Notes under the pieces: generated by a model
The model's input: the letters and a program-made list of their open reading frames with translations, nothing else
Databases searched by the model: none
What the model was told of the DNA's origin: nothing
In this document: one piece after another, positions 18,153 through 28,106 of the stretch
How positions within the stretch are numbered: position 1 is the first letter of the stretch
Layout of the letters: every line of letters begins with the position of its first letter
NCBI RefSeq assembly: GCF_037860775.1
Contig: NZ_JBBEWC010000009.1
Span: 124,001-188,000 of the forward strand
From: Emticicia soli
GTDB taxonomy: Bacteria; Bacteroidota; Bacteroidia; Cytophagales; Spirosomataceae
Reading direction: 5' to 3'
Length of the DNA: 64,000 bases
Translations under genes and position numbers: made by a program

Positions 18153-20546
18153 ATGTTAAAAAACTATTTAAAAATAGCAATAAGGAATCTGCAACGAAAT
18201 AAGGTATATGCCTTAATCAATGTCATGGGGCTGGCGTTGAGCATGAGTTGCGGAATCCTTATTTTTGCTTTAGTGAAGCACCACCTGAGTTTTGATAACT
18301 TCCACCAAAACTCTGATCGTATTTATCGCATCGTTACCGAACAACACCGCGATAACATCAGCTATTCTTTTAGTGTGCCTGCACCCTTAGGCAAAGCCTT
18401 TAGAAACGATTATACTTTTGGCGAAAAAGTAGCCCGTATCTGCACATTCGACGATTTATTGATTAGCGTAAAACAAGGCAACGAAATCAAGAAGTTCAAA
18501 GAGGCAGAAGGTGTAGCGTTTACTGAACCAGAATTCTTCGATATTTTTAATTATCCATTATTACAAGGAGATAAAAAAACAGTATTAGCTGAACCTAATA
18601 CTGCAATTCTTACAGAGAAAGCTGCTAAAAAATATTTTGGTAACGAAAACCCTATCAACAAAACATTTAAACTTGATAACCGTATTGAGTTGAAGGTTAC
18701 AGGTATTTTAAAAGACCTGCCTGGTAATACCGACCGTAAAACAGATATATATGCTTCGTACCCTACCTTGAAGACTTTTAATGAATGGTTGGGTAGCGAC
18801 GATTCGTGGGGTGGTATTGCCAGTGCAATGCAGTGTTTTGTGCTGCTACGCCCGGGTATATCGCCGGCGCAAGTAGAAAATGTAATGCCTGCCTACGTAA
18901 AAAAATATCGTCCAACGTCTAAAAATGTTCATCATTACAAGCTCCAGCCTATCAACCAAATGCATTTCGATGGGCGCTACAATGGCCCTATGGATAAGAA
19001 AAATCTTTGGGTATTGTCTTTCATAGGTTTATTCCTGATTGTTACGGCTTGTGTTAATTTCATTAATCTGGCAACTGCGCAGGCACTAAAACGCTCGAAA
19101 GAAGTGGGCGTAAGAAAAGTATTGGGTAGTTTAAGAACACAGCTTTTCTGGCAGTTTATCGCTGAAACAGGTATGATAACCGTTTTAGGAGCCACACTTG
19201 CTATGCTTCTGGCCTTTTTAGGATTACCTTTTGTAAACACATGGTTTAGCACTCAGGTAAGCATTAATTTATTGAACGACTGGCAGTTGACTGCTTTTAT
19301 TGCCGCACTAACTGTACTGGTTACGTTTCTTTCGGGTTCTTATCCGGGCCTTATTCTTGCCGGATTCCAGCCTGTTCTCGCGCTTAAAGGAAAACTATCT
19401 CAACAAAATATAGGTGGTTTTAACACACGACGCACCCTTATCGTTACGCAATTTGCTATTTCACAAGTGCTTATTATCGGAATGATAGTTATTGCAAATC
19501 AGATGAAATATGCGCAAAAATCAGACTTAGGTTTTAATAAAGATGCCACCATTTTAGTACCTATTGCTTCAGAAACTAATCTGAGCAGCATAAAGACGCT
19601 AAAAAGCAAAATTGCGGGTATCAATGGTGTAGAAAAAGTATCGACATTTTATGGCGCTCCGGCAGATAAAGCCAGTTGGAACAATTCACCAAGATATAAT
19701 AATAATCCGGAAGAAGAAGTTTTCAGGGTAAGTGTAAAATCAGCCGATGAAGATTATCTGTCTACTTTTGGATTAGAATTAGTAACCGGAAGAAATGTGT
19801 TCCCGTCTGATACCATGAGAGAGTGTCTGGTGAATGAAACATTTGTAAAAAAGCTTAATCTGAAATCTCCCGACGAAGTGATAGGTAAGCCACTTACACT
19901 CAATGCAGGTAAATTCAAAGGTACAATTGTAGGGGTAGTAAAAGATTTCCACGACCAATCGTTTCATGAAGATATTACACCAATTTGTATCACTACATTG
20001 GCAGAAAATTATTCTTACTATGGCGTAAAAATAAATATGGCTAATGCCAAAAGAACGCTTGATGCCATAGAAAAAACGTGGTCGCAACAACACCCAGACC
20101 AGATATACGAATACAAGTTTCTGGATGCCAGCATTGCAGAGTTTTATGAAACAGAAAACATCATGCTGAAACTCATTCAGACCTTTTCGGGTATTGCAAT
20201 ATTTATTGGCTGTTTAGGCTTATATGGGCTGGTTTCGTTTATGGTATCACAAAAAACCAAAGAAATCGGTATCAGAAAAGTGTTAGGTGGCAGCATTGCC
20301 AACATTATCTGGATTTTCGGAAAAGAGTTTTCTCGTCTTATTGTACTTGCCTTCATTTTTGCCGCGCCGCTTGGCTGGTGGGTAATGAATAGCTGGCTGC
20401 AAGATTTTAAATTTCATATCAATATTAAAGTTGAAGTATTTATCTTAGCTATTGTCTCAACGTTTGTTGTTGCCACTCTTACGGTAGGGTATCAGGTAGT
20501 AAAAGCGGCGTTGATGAATCCGATAAAATCATTGAAATCTGAATAG
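18153..20546 (+). CDS. FtsX/MacB-type ABC transporter permease, array gene 8 (first of block two)
   Basis: This 797-residue protein is the only permease in the window with a long upstream region carrying probable regulatory sites, so it is likely the first gene of a nine-gene transcript (18153-40567). It starts MLKNYLKIAIRNLQRNK. After helix 1 it has VKHHLSFDNFHQNSDRIYRI, grouping it with array gene 6. FtsX loop one is KEVGVRKVLGSL near 313. Loop two reads KTKEIGIRKVLGGS near 699, with Gly-Gly for Gly-Ala, and is followed by ANIIWIFGKEFSRLIV, unlike the LLSKDFLKL of most members. It ends NPIKSLKSE, with a TAG stop at the class B junction. Confidence 0.95.
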   Translation: MLKNYLKIAIRNLQRNKVYALINVMGLALSMSCGILIFALVKHHLSFDNFHQNSDRIYRIVTEQHRDNISYSFSVPAPLGKAFRNDYTFGEKVARICTFDDLLISVKQGNEIKKFKEAEGVAFTEPEFFDIFNYPLLQGDKKTVLAEPNTAILTEKAAKKYFGNENPINKTFKLDNRIELKVTGILKDLPGNTDRKTDIYASYPTLKTFNEWLGSDDSWGGIASAMQCFVLLRPGISPAQVENVMPAYVKKYRPTSKNVHHYKLQPINQMHFDGRYNGPMDKKNLWVLSFIGLFLIVTACVNFINLATAQALKRSKEVGVRKVLGSLRTQLFWQFIAETGMITVLGATLAMLLAFLGLPFVNTWFSTQVSINLLNDWQLTAFIAALTVLVTFLSGSYPGLILAGFQPVLALKGKLSQQNIGGFNTRRTLIVTQFAISQVLIIGMIVIANQMKYAQKSDLGFNKDATILVPIASETNLSSIKTLKSKIAGINGVEKVSTFYGAPADKASWNNSPRYNNNPEEEVFRVSVKSADEDYLSTFGLELVTGRNVFPSDTMRECLVNETFVKKLNLKSPDEVIGKPLTLNAGKFKGTIVGVVKDFHDQSFHEDITPICITTLAENYSYYGVKINMANAKRTLDAIEKTWSQQHPDQIYEYKFLDASIAEFYETENIMLKLIQTFSGIAIFIGCLGLYGLVSFMVSQKTKEIGIRKVLGGSIANIIWIFGKEFSRLIVLAFIFAAPLGWWVMNSWLQDFKFHINIKVEVFILAIVSTFVVATLTVGYQVVKAALMNPIKSLKSE

Positions 20547-20615
20547 CAGAGGACATAGGGCTAAGGGCAGAGTTTTGCCCATTACCCTTAGCCCCCTGCC
20601 CTAAGCCTTATAAAC
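20547..20615 (+). repeat. Class B intergenic inverted repeat, copy 2
   Basis: The 69-bp spacer begins CAGAGGACATAGGGCTAAGG directly after TAG. The C-rich arm (CCCTTAGCCCCCTGCCC) carries CCCTTAGCCC, complementary to GGGCTAAGGG. The remaining modules pair with mismatches. TTTTGCCC marks the loop side, as in copies 5 and 6. Confidence 0.85.
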
Positions 20616-23012
20616 ATGCTACAAAACTATTTCAAAATCGCATTCAGAAATCTTGTAAAAAACAAGGTTTACTCTTTCATCAATATCGGTGGATTAGCCG
20701 TAGGTTTTACGGTATTCTGTCTGATTGCATTATATGTAGCCGATGAACTAAGTTTTGATAATTTTCATGACAAGGGAGATAATATTGTAAGATTGGTGCA
20801 TCATGCCGAATGGGAGGGAGGCGAAGCCCACCATGCTGTTACCTCAGCAGCCTTTGCACCAGCACTTAAAGCAGAATTTCCAGAAGTAAAAGAGGCCGTC
20901 AGAATATTACCAGAAGGCGGCGGTGTTATCAGTTTTCAAGATAAAACCGTAAAAGCTGGTAATATTCTTTTCACCGATAAAAATATATTTGATGTATTCA
21001 CTTTTCCGTTCGTAGCAGGTAATCCTAAAACTGCCCTCTCAGAGCCAAATACAATTGTTATTACAGAAACATTGGCCAATAAGATATTTGGAAATGCCAA
21101 AAATGCATTAAATCAGACTATTGTGTTTGATAAAACAGTAGCCAATAAGGTTACAGGCGTAATGCAGGATATTCCGAGCAATTCACATTTACAATTTGAG
21201 GGCTTACGTTCTTTACCTGCCAATTTTACGGCGGGTTGGCAAGACTCTAACCTATATACCTATTTGCTATTAGGCGATGGCGTTGATAAAAATAAGTTAG
21301 AAGCAAAATTTCCGGCTTTTGCACAAAAAACCATTTTGAAAGAGATGCCAGTAGTGTCTTACAAAATGGAATTACAGCCTATACGTGATATTCATTTGCA
21401 TTCTAATCTGCAATTCGAAATAAGCGCCAATAGTTCTATCAATCGCGTTTATCTGTTTGTGGCATTAGCAGGTTTGATTTTGCTTATTGCTATCATAAAC
21501 TATATGAATCTGGCAACAGCCAGAGCAGGTTTACGTACCCGTGAGGTAGGTGTGCGCAAAGCTATTGGTTCTACCCAAACCGATTTAATGGGCTTATTTA
21601 TTGTTGAAGCCCTTACACTCAGTATTATTGCTTCGGTTGTTTCAGCATTTTTAATAAGTGCTCTGTTGCCATTTTTCAATCAATTAGCTGACAAATCTTT
21701 AGAAATCAACAGATTTGGTAGTGGTTTTTCAATAGCCATTTTTGCTCTGTTTAGTTTGGTTGTTGGCTTCCTTAGTGGCTCTTACCCTGCGTTTTTCATT
21801 TCCCGATTCAAAATTGTTTTAGCATTAAAAGGGCTGTCAGGGAATTTGAATCAAAGCATTATTTTCCGAAAATCATTAGTAGTGTTCCAGTTTGTAGCAA
21901 CCATAGTTTTGATTGCCGGCGCCTGGATTATTTATCAGCAATTACAGTTTTCAGAGAACACTGACCTTGGTTTTAACAGAAAACAAGTAGTAACGATACA
22001 TATTGACGATAGAAACCTACGCTCGAAAGTAGCTGCTTTAAGAGAGCAATTAATGAAAAATCCGTTGATAGAAAATGTGGCAACTGCCGGTAACCCGATT
22101 GGTAACAATAATCTCGGACAAATGCCTTATTTCTTCGAGAAAACAGATGAGTCTATTTCTACTAATTCTACAGTAGTACAAGAACTAATGGTAAATGCCT
22201 CGTTTGTACCAACGATGGATATTAAAATGAAGCAGGGCGAAAATTTCTCGGAAAATAAGCTTAGCGATGTTACCGAGGCCGCACTTATCAATGAAACCTT
22301 AGCCAAACAGCTAGGATATTCGAATCCGATAGGTAAAAGAGTTCAGGTAAAAAATTATAATGGAGAAACGATAGGTGAACGAAAAATAATAGGCGTTTTT
22401 AAAGATTTTCATACATACTCGCTACAACATAAAGTAGCACCTGTGGTACTTATTATGCCACCACAAGCAAGCCAGGAAGATAATTTGTATGTAAAAATCA
22501 ATACGTCGAAAACCGAAGAAGCATTAGCTTACGTTGAAAAAACGTATCGCCAGTTTGATAAAATAAATCCTATTGAAATCACTTTTTTGAATCAGAATTT
22601 TGCCCGTCAATACGAGGCAGAGAAAAAACAAGGCGTTCTTTCATTAAACTTTGCTATCATTTCTGTTTTATTGGCTTGTCTTGGTTTGTTTGGTTTGGCT
22701 GCCTTTACTGCCCAACAAAGAGTAAAAGAAATAGGTGTAAGAAAAGTTTTAGGTGCGAGTGTAACTTCTATATTCCTTTTGTTGAATAAAGATTTTATGA
22801 AATTGGTAGTAATAGCCGCAGTAGTAGCTATTCCGTTAGCCATATTTTTGATGAATAGCTGGCTGCAAAACTTTGCCTATAAAGTCGAAATTCATTGGTG
22901 GGTATTTATTGGCTCGGCTTTTATTTCTTTACTCATTGCATTATTAACAGTAAGCTATCAGGCTATAAGAGCTGCGTTGGTGAATCCGGTTAAATCATTG
23001 AAGTCAGAGTAA
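20616..23012 (+). CDS. FtsX/MacB-type ABC transporter permease, array gene 9
   Basis: The 798-residue protein starts MLQNYFKIAFRNLVKNK. A feature not seen in the other members is the histidine-rich stretch VHHAEWEGGEAHHA around residues 62-75, early in periplasmic domain one. FtsX loop one departs from the pattern with ARAGLRTREVGVRKAIGST near 303 (Arg-Glu for Lys-Glu). Loop two is RVKEIGVRKVLGAS near 700, preceded by TAQQ. The end is NPVKSLKSE with TAA, then a class A repeat. The histidines could bind metal, which is only a possibility; no catalytic motif is visible. Confidence 0.95.
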   Translation: MLQNYFKIAFRNLVKNKVYSFINIGGLAVGFTVFCLIALYVADELSFDNFHDKGDNIVRLVHHAEWEGGEAHHAVTSAAFAPALKAEFPEVKEAVRILPEGGGVISFQDKTVKAGNILFTDKNIFDVFTFPFVAGNPKTALSEPNTIVITETLANKIFGNAKNALNQTIVFDKTVANKVTGVMQDIPSNSHLQFEGLRSLPANFTAGWQDSNLYTYLLLGDGVDKNKLEAKFPAFAQKTILKEMPVVSYKMELQPIRDIHLHSNLQFEISANSSINRVYLFVALAGLILLIAIINYMNLATARAGLRTREVGVRKAIGSTQTDLMGLFIVEALTLSIIASVVSAFLISALLPFFNQLADKSLEINRFGSGFSIAIFALFSLVVGFLSGSYPAFFISRFKIVLALKGLSGNLNQSIIFRKSLVVFQFVATIVLIAGAWIIYQQLQFSENTDLGFNRKQVVTIHIDDRNLRSKVAALREQLMKNPLIENVATAGNPIGNNNLGQMPYFFEKTDESISTNSTVVQELMVNASFVPTMDIKMKQGENFSENKLSDVTEAALINETLAKQLGYSNPIGKRVQVKNYNGETIGERKIIGVFKDFHTYSLQHKVAPVVLIMPPQASQEDNLYVKINTSKTEEALAYVEKTYRQFDKINPIEITFLNQNFARQYEAEKKQGVLSLNFAIISVLLACLGLFGLAAFTAQQRVKEIGVRKVLGASVTSIFLLLNKDFMKLVVIAAVVAIPLAIFLMNSWLQNFAYKVEIHWWVFIGSAFISLLIALLTVSYQAIRAALVNPVKSLKSE

Positions 23013-23116
23013 TACCACCGCTCCCAAAGGGGTGGTGGTTACGCCTAATTGAAGTAGAGGGGGAGTAAGAAAAGAATTATCTAACTTAAAAAAGTCCCCC
23101 TTTAGGGGCTAGGGGT
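23013..23116 (+). repeat. Class A intergenic inverted repeat, copy 4 (short head)
   Basis: In this 104-bp copy the GC-rich CGCAGCGGCGGACC portion of the head is missing and replaced by CACCGCTCCCAAAGGGGTGG, followed by TGGTTACGCC. The tail (AGTCCCCCTTTAGGGGCTAG then GGGT) is intact and abuts the ATG of gene 10. It shows that head and tail vary independently. Confidence 0.8.
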
Positions 23117-25546
23117 ATGCTACAGAACTATTTCAAAATCGCATTTAGAAACCTTGTTCGTAACAAGATATATAGCTTTATCAACATTGTTGGTTTGGCA
23201 ATGGGTGTAACCGCTTTTTTATTCATTCTTGAATACATCAGTCTCGAAAAAAGCGTAAATAATTTCCATAAAAACTTATCAGACACCTATCGTTTGTTAA
23301 ATGAAGATATACGTGGTAATTCATGGGCTGAAATCGAACCAGGCTGGGCATTAAAAGCCAAAGAAACTTTTCCGGAAATCAAAGATTTCTGTCGTTTTGA
23401 ACAAGGAATTACCAAAGGTGTAGTCAGAAAATCAAGTGTAAACAGTGAACCATTCCGTGAGGCAAACATTGGTTTTGCCGAAAGAAATTTTTTTGATTTT
23501 TTCAGTTTCCCTTTAGTGGCAGGCAATACTAAGGCTTTAGAAAAACCAAATACTGTTTTTTTGTCTGAAACCACAGCAAAGAAATATTTTGGCACCGAAA
23601 ACCCCATCGGACAGTTACTCACGCTAGATAATCAGTTTGGTACAGCAAGCTATACCATAGAGGGTATTTTTGCCGATATGCTCGATAATTCGGATATCAG
23701 ATATGATATGGTGTTTTCATTAGAAACACTGAAAAACCCTGCTAATCTAAATGGTAATAACTGGGCTACGCTTACAAACCTTGATTCGCAATATATCAAT
23801 ACCTTTTTTCTGCTTAATAAAGGGGTAGACCCAAAGGCATTTGAGAAGAAATTATCAGATATGCGAGCTAAACTAGGGAACGAAAAAGATGGTGTACGTT
23901 TTCGCTTACAACCCTTTGCCAATATGCATCTGGCAGCATCGCTGAGTGATACCTATCAGACAACCGGTAATCTGAAATACGTCTATATGTTAGGAGGTAT
24001 AGCCTTTCTTATAATTCTGATTGCTTGGTTCAATTACATTAATCTCTCAACGGCTAATTCTTTAAAAAGAGCAAATGAAGTAGGTGTAAGAAAAGTAATT
24101 GGCGCTACTCAGTGGCATTTGATTGGCCAGTTTTTGGGTGAAGCTATCTTGGTAAATATGTTAGGTTTTATCTTGTCTGCATTTTTTGTTTATGCCTTTC
24201 AACCGTTTTTTAACGACCTGATTGGTAAAGAACTTTCATTTAAAACCATACAGTTTTCGTCTGTTTCTATGGTAGGTTTGGGCTTGTTGTTATTGGGGTC
24301 TATTCTTTCGGGTGCTTTAACTGCTTTAGTGTTGTCAAACTTTAATCCTATCGAAACGCTGAAAGGTAAATTAGGTAAGCAATCAAAAGGTATATTTTTA
24401 CGTAAAGCATTGGTGGTGTCGCAGTTTAGTATTTCTATTATGCTTATTCTAGGTACAGTCTTAATTTATCGCCAGTTGCACTTCATGCAAAATAAAGATT
24501 TGGGCATCAATACACATCAGTTATTGGTTGTAAAAGGCCCGGAAGTAAGCAAAGATAGTACTTATGGTGCACGTAAGACGGCTTTTGTTGATGGACTATC
24601 GCAACAAAGTTTTGTGAAAGATTACTGTGCGTCAGGCAGTGTTCCAAGCGGGTGGTATAATTTTATGACCTCTGGTTTTACACAGCCAAAGTCTAAACCC
24701 GGCGATGAACTCAAAACGTATTCTTTTGCCATTATTGGTGAGCGATTCTTGAATACCTACGAAATAAAATTAAAAGCAGGCAGGAATTTTACTGCTGCCG
24801 AGTGTAATGTTGACTGGAATGATAACAGCAAAATATTACTTAATGAAAGAGCAGTACAATCATTAGGTTTTGCTTCGGCCGAAGAAGCAGTTAATAAACG
24901 TATACAGTGGGACGAGCGGCCTTTAGAAATTATAGGAGTTGTGAAAAACTACCATCACAGAGGTGTGCAGACAGCCATTGATCCTATTATTTTTTATCCG
25001 CAAAATTCATCGGCTTATTACACAGTTAGAGTAACACCTGACAAAATACAAGATAAAATTGCAAGCCTTGAAAAGCTGTATAAAACCAATTTTCCGGGGA
25101 ATCCGTATGAGTATTTCTTTGTCGATGAGAATTTTAATAAACAGTACGCTACCGAGCAACAATATAGTAAAATATTCACTACGTCATCAATCTGGGCTAT
25201 TGTAATTGCTTGTTTGGGGCTCTTCGGATTAGCCACTTTTACTACCGAGAGCCGTACAAAAGAGGTTGGTATCAGAAAAGTACTTGGAGCTGGTGTATTG
25301 GGTATTACGGCATTACTAAGCAAAGATTTTCTGAAACTAGTAATCATATCTATACTCATTGCCAGCCCGATTGCCTATTATCTGATGCACAAATGGCTTG
25401 AAAATTTTGAATATAAAGTAGAAATATCGTGGTGGATTTTTATTGCTTCCGGTTTAGGGGCAATGCTGGTAGCCGTAGTAACAGTCGGGTATCAGGCTAT
25501 AAGAGCAGCATTAGTGAATCCGGTGAAATCATTAAAAACAGAATAG
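23117..25546 (+). CDS. FtsX/MacB-type ABC transporter permease, array gene 10
   Basis: The 809-residue protein starts MLQNYFKIAFRNLVRNK. After helix 1 it reads EYISLEKSVNNFHKNLSDTY, with Glu-Lys in place of the common DE-LS. FtsX loop one is NEVGVRKVIGAT near 318, with Asn for the usual Lys at its start. In loop two RTKEVGIRKVLGAG near 710, AEQ is replaced by TES. The first FtsX unit has Trp-Phe-Asn-Tyr (AWFNYINLSTAN) where most members have ACIN(Y/F). Periplasmic domain two contains two cysteines (KDYCASG and AAECNVDW), rare in this family. The end is NPVKSLKTE, TAG, then class B copy 3. Confidence 0.95.
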   Translation: MLQNYFKIAFRNLVRNKIYSFINIVGLAMGVTAFLFILEYISLEKSVNNFHKNLSDTYRLLNEDIRGNSWAEIEPGWALKAKETFPEIKDFCRFEQGITKGVVRKSSVNSEPFREANIGFAERNFFDFFSFPLVAGNTKALEKPNTVFLSETTAKKYFGTENPIGQLLTLDNQFGTASYTIEGIFADMLDNSDIRYDMVFSLETLKNPANLNGNNWATLTNLDSQYINTFFLLNKGVDPKAFEKKLSDMRAKLGNEKDGVRFRLQPFANMHLAASLSDTYQTTGNLKYVYMLGGIAFLIILIAWFNYINLSTANSLKRANEVGVRKVIGATQWHLIGQFLGEAILVNMLGFILSAFFVYAFQPFFNDLIGKELSFKTIQFSSVSMVGLGLLLLGSILSGALTALVLSNFNPIETLKGKLGKQSKGIFLRKALVVSQFSISIMLILGTVLIYRQLHFMQNKDLGINTHQLLVVKGPEVSKDSTYGARKTAFVDGLSQQSFVKDYCASGSVPSGWYNFMTSGFTQPKSKPGDELKTYSFAIIGERFLNTYEIKLKAGRNFTAAECNVDWNDNSKILLNERAVQSLGFASAEEAVNKRIQWDERPLEIIGVVKNYHHRGVQTAIDPIIFYPQNSSAYYTVRVTPDKIQDKIASLEKLYKTNFPGNPYEYFFVDENFNKQYATEQQYSKIFTTSSIWAIVIACLGLFGLATFTTESRTKEVGIRKVLGAGVLGITALLSKDFLKLVIISILIASPIAYYLMHKWLENFEYKVEISWWIFIASGLGAMLVAVVTVGYQAIRAALVNPVKSLKTE

Positions 25547-25620
25547 CAGAGACTAAAGGGCAGTGGCATAGATTTTATTTCAACCCTTAGCTCTTTCCTC
25601 TCTGCCTTAAGCACAAAATT
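25547..25620 (+). repeat. Class B intergenic inverted repeat, copy 3 (B' variant)
   Basis: The 74-bp spacer starts CAGACTAAAGGGCAGTGGCA then TAGATTTTATTTC, and ends in CTCTGCCTTAAGCACAAAATT. The outer arms TAAAGGGCAG and CTGCCTTA pair with one bulge. It is nearly identical to copy 4 at 28033, so the two define a B' subtype born with the duplication of gene 11 or 12. Confidence 0.8.
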
Positions 25621-28032
25621 ATGATACTTAACTATTTCAAAATCGCATTCAGAAATCTTGGTAAGAACAAGGTTTATTCATTCATCAATATTGGTGGGCT
25701 GGCTGTTGGTATGTCGGTAGCTATGTTGATTGGGCTATGGATTTTTGATGAAATAAACGCTAATAAGTACCATAAGAATTATGAGAAAATAGGGCAGATA
25801 CGCTCTATTTCTACCGAGCCAACTACCGGCGTTAGCGAAGGTAGCCCGCACATGCAGATTCCTATGAGTACCGCATTGAAAGCAAATTATAAGCATTTAT
25901 TCAATAAGGTGCTTACTTCATGGGCAGTGAGTGATTATACTTTAAAGCTGGGAGAAAAAAAACTCAACCGAAGAGGCCATTTTGTTGAGCCTGGTATTCT
26001 TGAAATGCTTTCTCTGAAAATGATAAAAGGCTCTTACGATGGTTTGAAAGACCTTCACTCGATTGTTTTATCAAAATCTACTGCCGAAGCTATGTTTGGC
26101 AGTGCTGACCCAATTAATCAAAGCCTGAAAATCGATAATAAAATTGATGTAACAGTAACGGGAATTTACGAAGACTTACCTAAAAACTCACGCTTTGGTG
26201 AGGTAGAGTTTTTTACGCCGTGGGACTTATTTGTGGCATCGAATGAATGGGTGAAAGGAAATGTGAATAATTGGGATAATACTTCTTTTGGTATTTATGT
26301 AGAACTACAACCAAATGTTAGGCTTGAGACAGCACAGGCCGGACTAAAAGATTTTTTTGCCAAAAATGCACCCAGAGACTATTATAAACTGTTGGAGAGC
26401 TATAAGCCGGAAATATTTGTTTTTCCGATGAAACAATGGCATTTATATTCTGATTTTACCGATGGTCGACCAGCAGGCGGGCGCATTACGTTTGTGTGGC
26501 TATTTGGTATTATTGGCATTTTTGTGCTCTTACTGGCTTCAATCAATTTTATGAATTTAAGTACTGCCCGTTCAGAGAAACGTGCCAAAGAAGTAGGTAT
26601 CCGCAAAGCTATCGGTTCGGTTCGTAGCCAGTTGATTAGTCAGTTTTTCAGCGAATCGTTCTTAGTTGTATTAGTATCGTTTGTTTTATCGTGCCTGCTT
26701 ATATTCTTATCATTACGTGGGTTTAATGAATTGGCAGATAAAGATATTGCCTTGCCATTTACCAATCTGTATTTCTGGTTAGCAAGTGCTGCTTTTATCG
26801 CTCTAACGGGTGTGCTTACGGGTCTTTATCCTGCTTTATATTTATCTTCTTTTCAGCCTATTAAGGTACTTAAAGGTACTTTTAAAACAGGTCGTTTTGC
26901 AGAAACTCCCCGCAAGGTATTGGTAGTTTTTCAGTTCACTATTTCGGTGGTAATGATTATAGGAACCATTGTAGTTTACCAACAAATTCAGCACGCCAAA
27001 AATCGCCCGGTTGGGTATAGCCAAGAGGGCTTAGTAACTATTAGTTTAAATGATCCAAATTATGAGGGTAAATATGATTTGTTCAAAAGCGAATTATTAA
27101 ATTCAGGTGTAGTATCAGAAGTAGCACTTTCTAACAGTACTTTAACTTCGATTTCTAACAGGTCGAGTGGCTTTATCTGGAAAGGTAAATCACCAGAAAC
27201 ACCTTCGGGTTTTAATAAATTCAGGGTAACGGCCGATTTTGGCAAAATGCTAGATTGGAAAATAATAGCCGGCCGTGACTTTTCGAGTGATTATAAAACT
27301 GATTCAGCAGGCGTAATTTTGAATGAAGCTGCTGCCAAATACATAGGCTTGAAAAATCCTATAGGGGAATATATCAAAACCGAAGACGGAAAATTTGTCT
27401 GGCAGATTATAGGCGTAACCAAGGATATGATTATTCAGTCACCCTACGATGATATTAATGGTTCATTTTACTTTTTAGATTTTAGCAAGAGCTCAAGACA
27501 AATGACTATGCGCATTAAACCAACTGTGAGCCCGACTGAAGCCTTGCCAAAGATAGAAGCTGTATTCCATAAACTTGTGCCCTCAGCATCTTTTGACTAT
27601 AAATTTGTAGATGAAGACTATAATAAAAAATTCGCTCAAGAGCAGCATATTGGTAGATTATCTACAGTATTTGCTATTCTGGCTATTTTCATTTCTTGTC
27701 TCGGGCTTTTTGGATTAGCCTCTTTTGTAGCCGAACAACGCACCAAAGAAATCGGTATCCGCAAAGTACTCGGTGCCAGTGTAAGCAATCTATGGCAAAT
27801 GCTCTCTAAAGACTTTGTAGTACTCGTTATAATCTCTTGTGTTATAGCAGCACCAATAGCCTATTATTTCATGAACAACTGGTTGCAGAAATATACCTAT
27901 CATACCGAACTTTCGTGGTGGATATTTGCTGCATCAGCCTTAGGCGCATTATCGCTCACATTATTAACGGTAAGTTATCAGGCTGTGAAAGCAGCATTAG
28001 TGAATCCGGTTAAATCATTAAAAACAGAATAG
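25621..28032 (+). CDS. FtsX/MacB-type ABC transporter permease, array gene 11
   Basis: This 803-residue protein is the near twin of array gene 12. Their first 77 coding bases are identical, as is the 13-base end of the upstream spacer. Both start MILNYFKIAFRNLGKNK and share GGLAVGMSVA, the motif PKN-RF, the loop ARSEKRAKEVGIRKAIGSV near 315 and the standard loop RTKEIGIRKVLGAS near 705. The helix after the second loop reads NLWQMLSKDFVVLVIISCVI. It differs from gene 12 mainly in the periplasmic domains. The end is NPVKSLKTE, with a TAG stop. The pattern is that of a fairly recent tandem duplication. Confidence 0.95.
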   Translation: MILNYFKIAFRNLGKNKVYSFINIGGLAVGMSVAMLIGLWIFDEINANKYHKNYEKIGQIRSISTEPTTGVSEGSPHMQIPMSTALKANYKHLFNKVLTSWAVSDYTLKLGEKKLNRRGHFVEPGILEMLSLKMIKGSYDGLKDLHSIVLSKSTAEAMFGSADPINQSLKIDNKIDVTVTGIYEDLPKNSRFGEVEFFTPWDLFVASNEWVKGNVNNWDNTSFGIYVELQPNVRLETAQAGLKDFFAKNAPRDYYKLLESYKPEIFVFPMKQWHLYSDFTDGRPAGGRITFVWLFGIIGIFVLLLASINFMNLSTARSEKRAKEVGIRKAIGSVRSQLISQFFSESFLVVLVSFVLSCLLIFLSLRGFNELADKDIALPFTNLYFWLASAAFIALTGVLTGLYPALYLSSFQPIKVLKGTFKTGRFAETPRKVLVVFQFTISVVMIIGTIVVYQQIQHAKNRPVGYSQEGLVTISLNDPNYEGKYDLFKSELLNSGVVSEVALSNSTLTSISNRSSGFIWKGKSPETPSGFNKFRVTADFGKMLDWKIIAGRDFSSDYKTDSAGVILNEAAAKYIGLKNPIGEYIKTEDGKFVWQIIGVTKDMIIQSPYDDINGSFYFLDFSKSSRQMTMRIKPTVSPTEALPKIEAVFHKLVPSASFDYKFVDEDYNKKFAQEQHIGRLSTVFAILAIFISCLGLFGLASFVAEQRTKEIGIRKVLGASVSNLWQMLSKDFVVLVIISCVIAAPIAYYFMNNWLQKYTYHTELSWWIFAASALGALSLTLLTVSYQAVKAALVNPVKSLKTE

Positions 28033-28106
28033 CAGATAGTAAAGGGCAGTTGCATAGATTTTATTTCAGCCCGTAGCTCTTTCCCCTCTGCCCTAAGCAC
28101 AAAATT
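28033..28106 (+). repeat. Class B intergenic inverted repeat, copy 4 (B' variant)
   Basis: The 74-bp spacer begins CAGATAGTAAAGGGCAGTTG and ends CTCTGCCCTAAGCACAAAATT. Aligned with copy 3 it has only a handful of substitutions. AAAGGGCAG in the left arm faces CTGCCCT in the right arm. It joins two paralogues whose N-terminal coding sequence is also identical. Confidence 0.8.
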
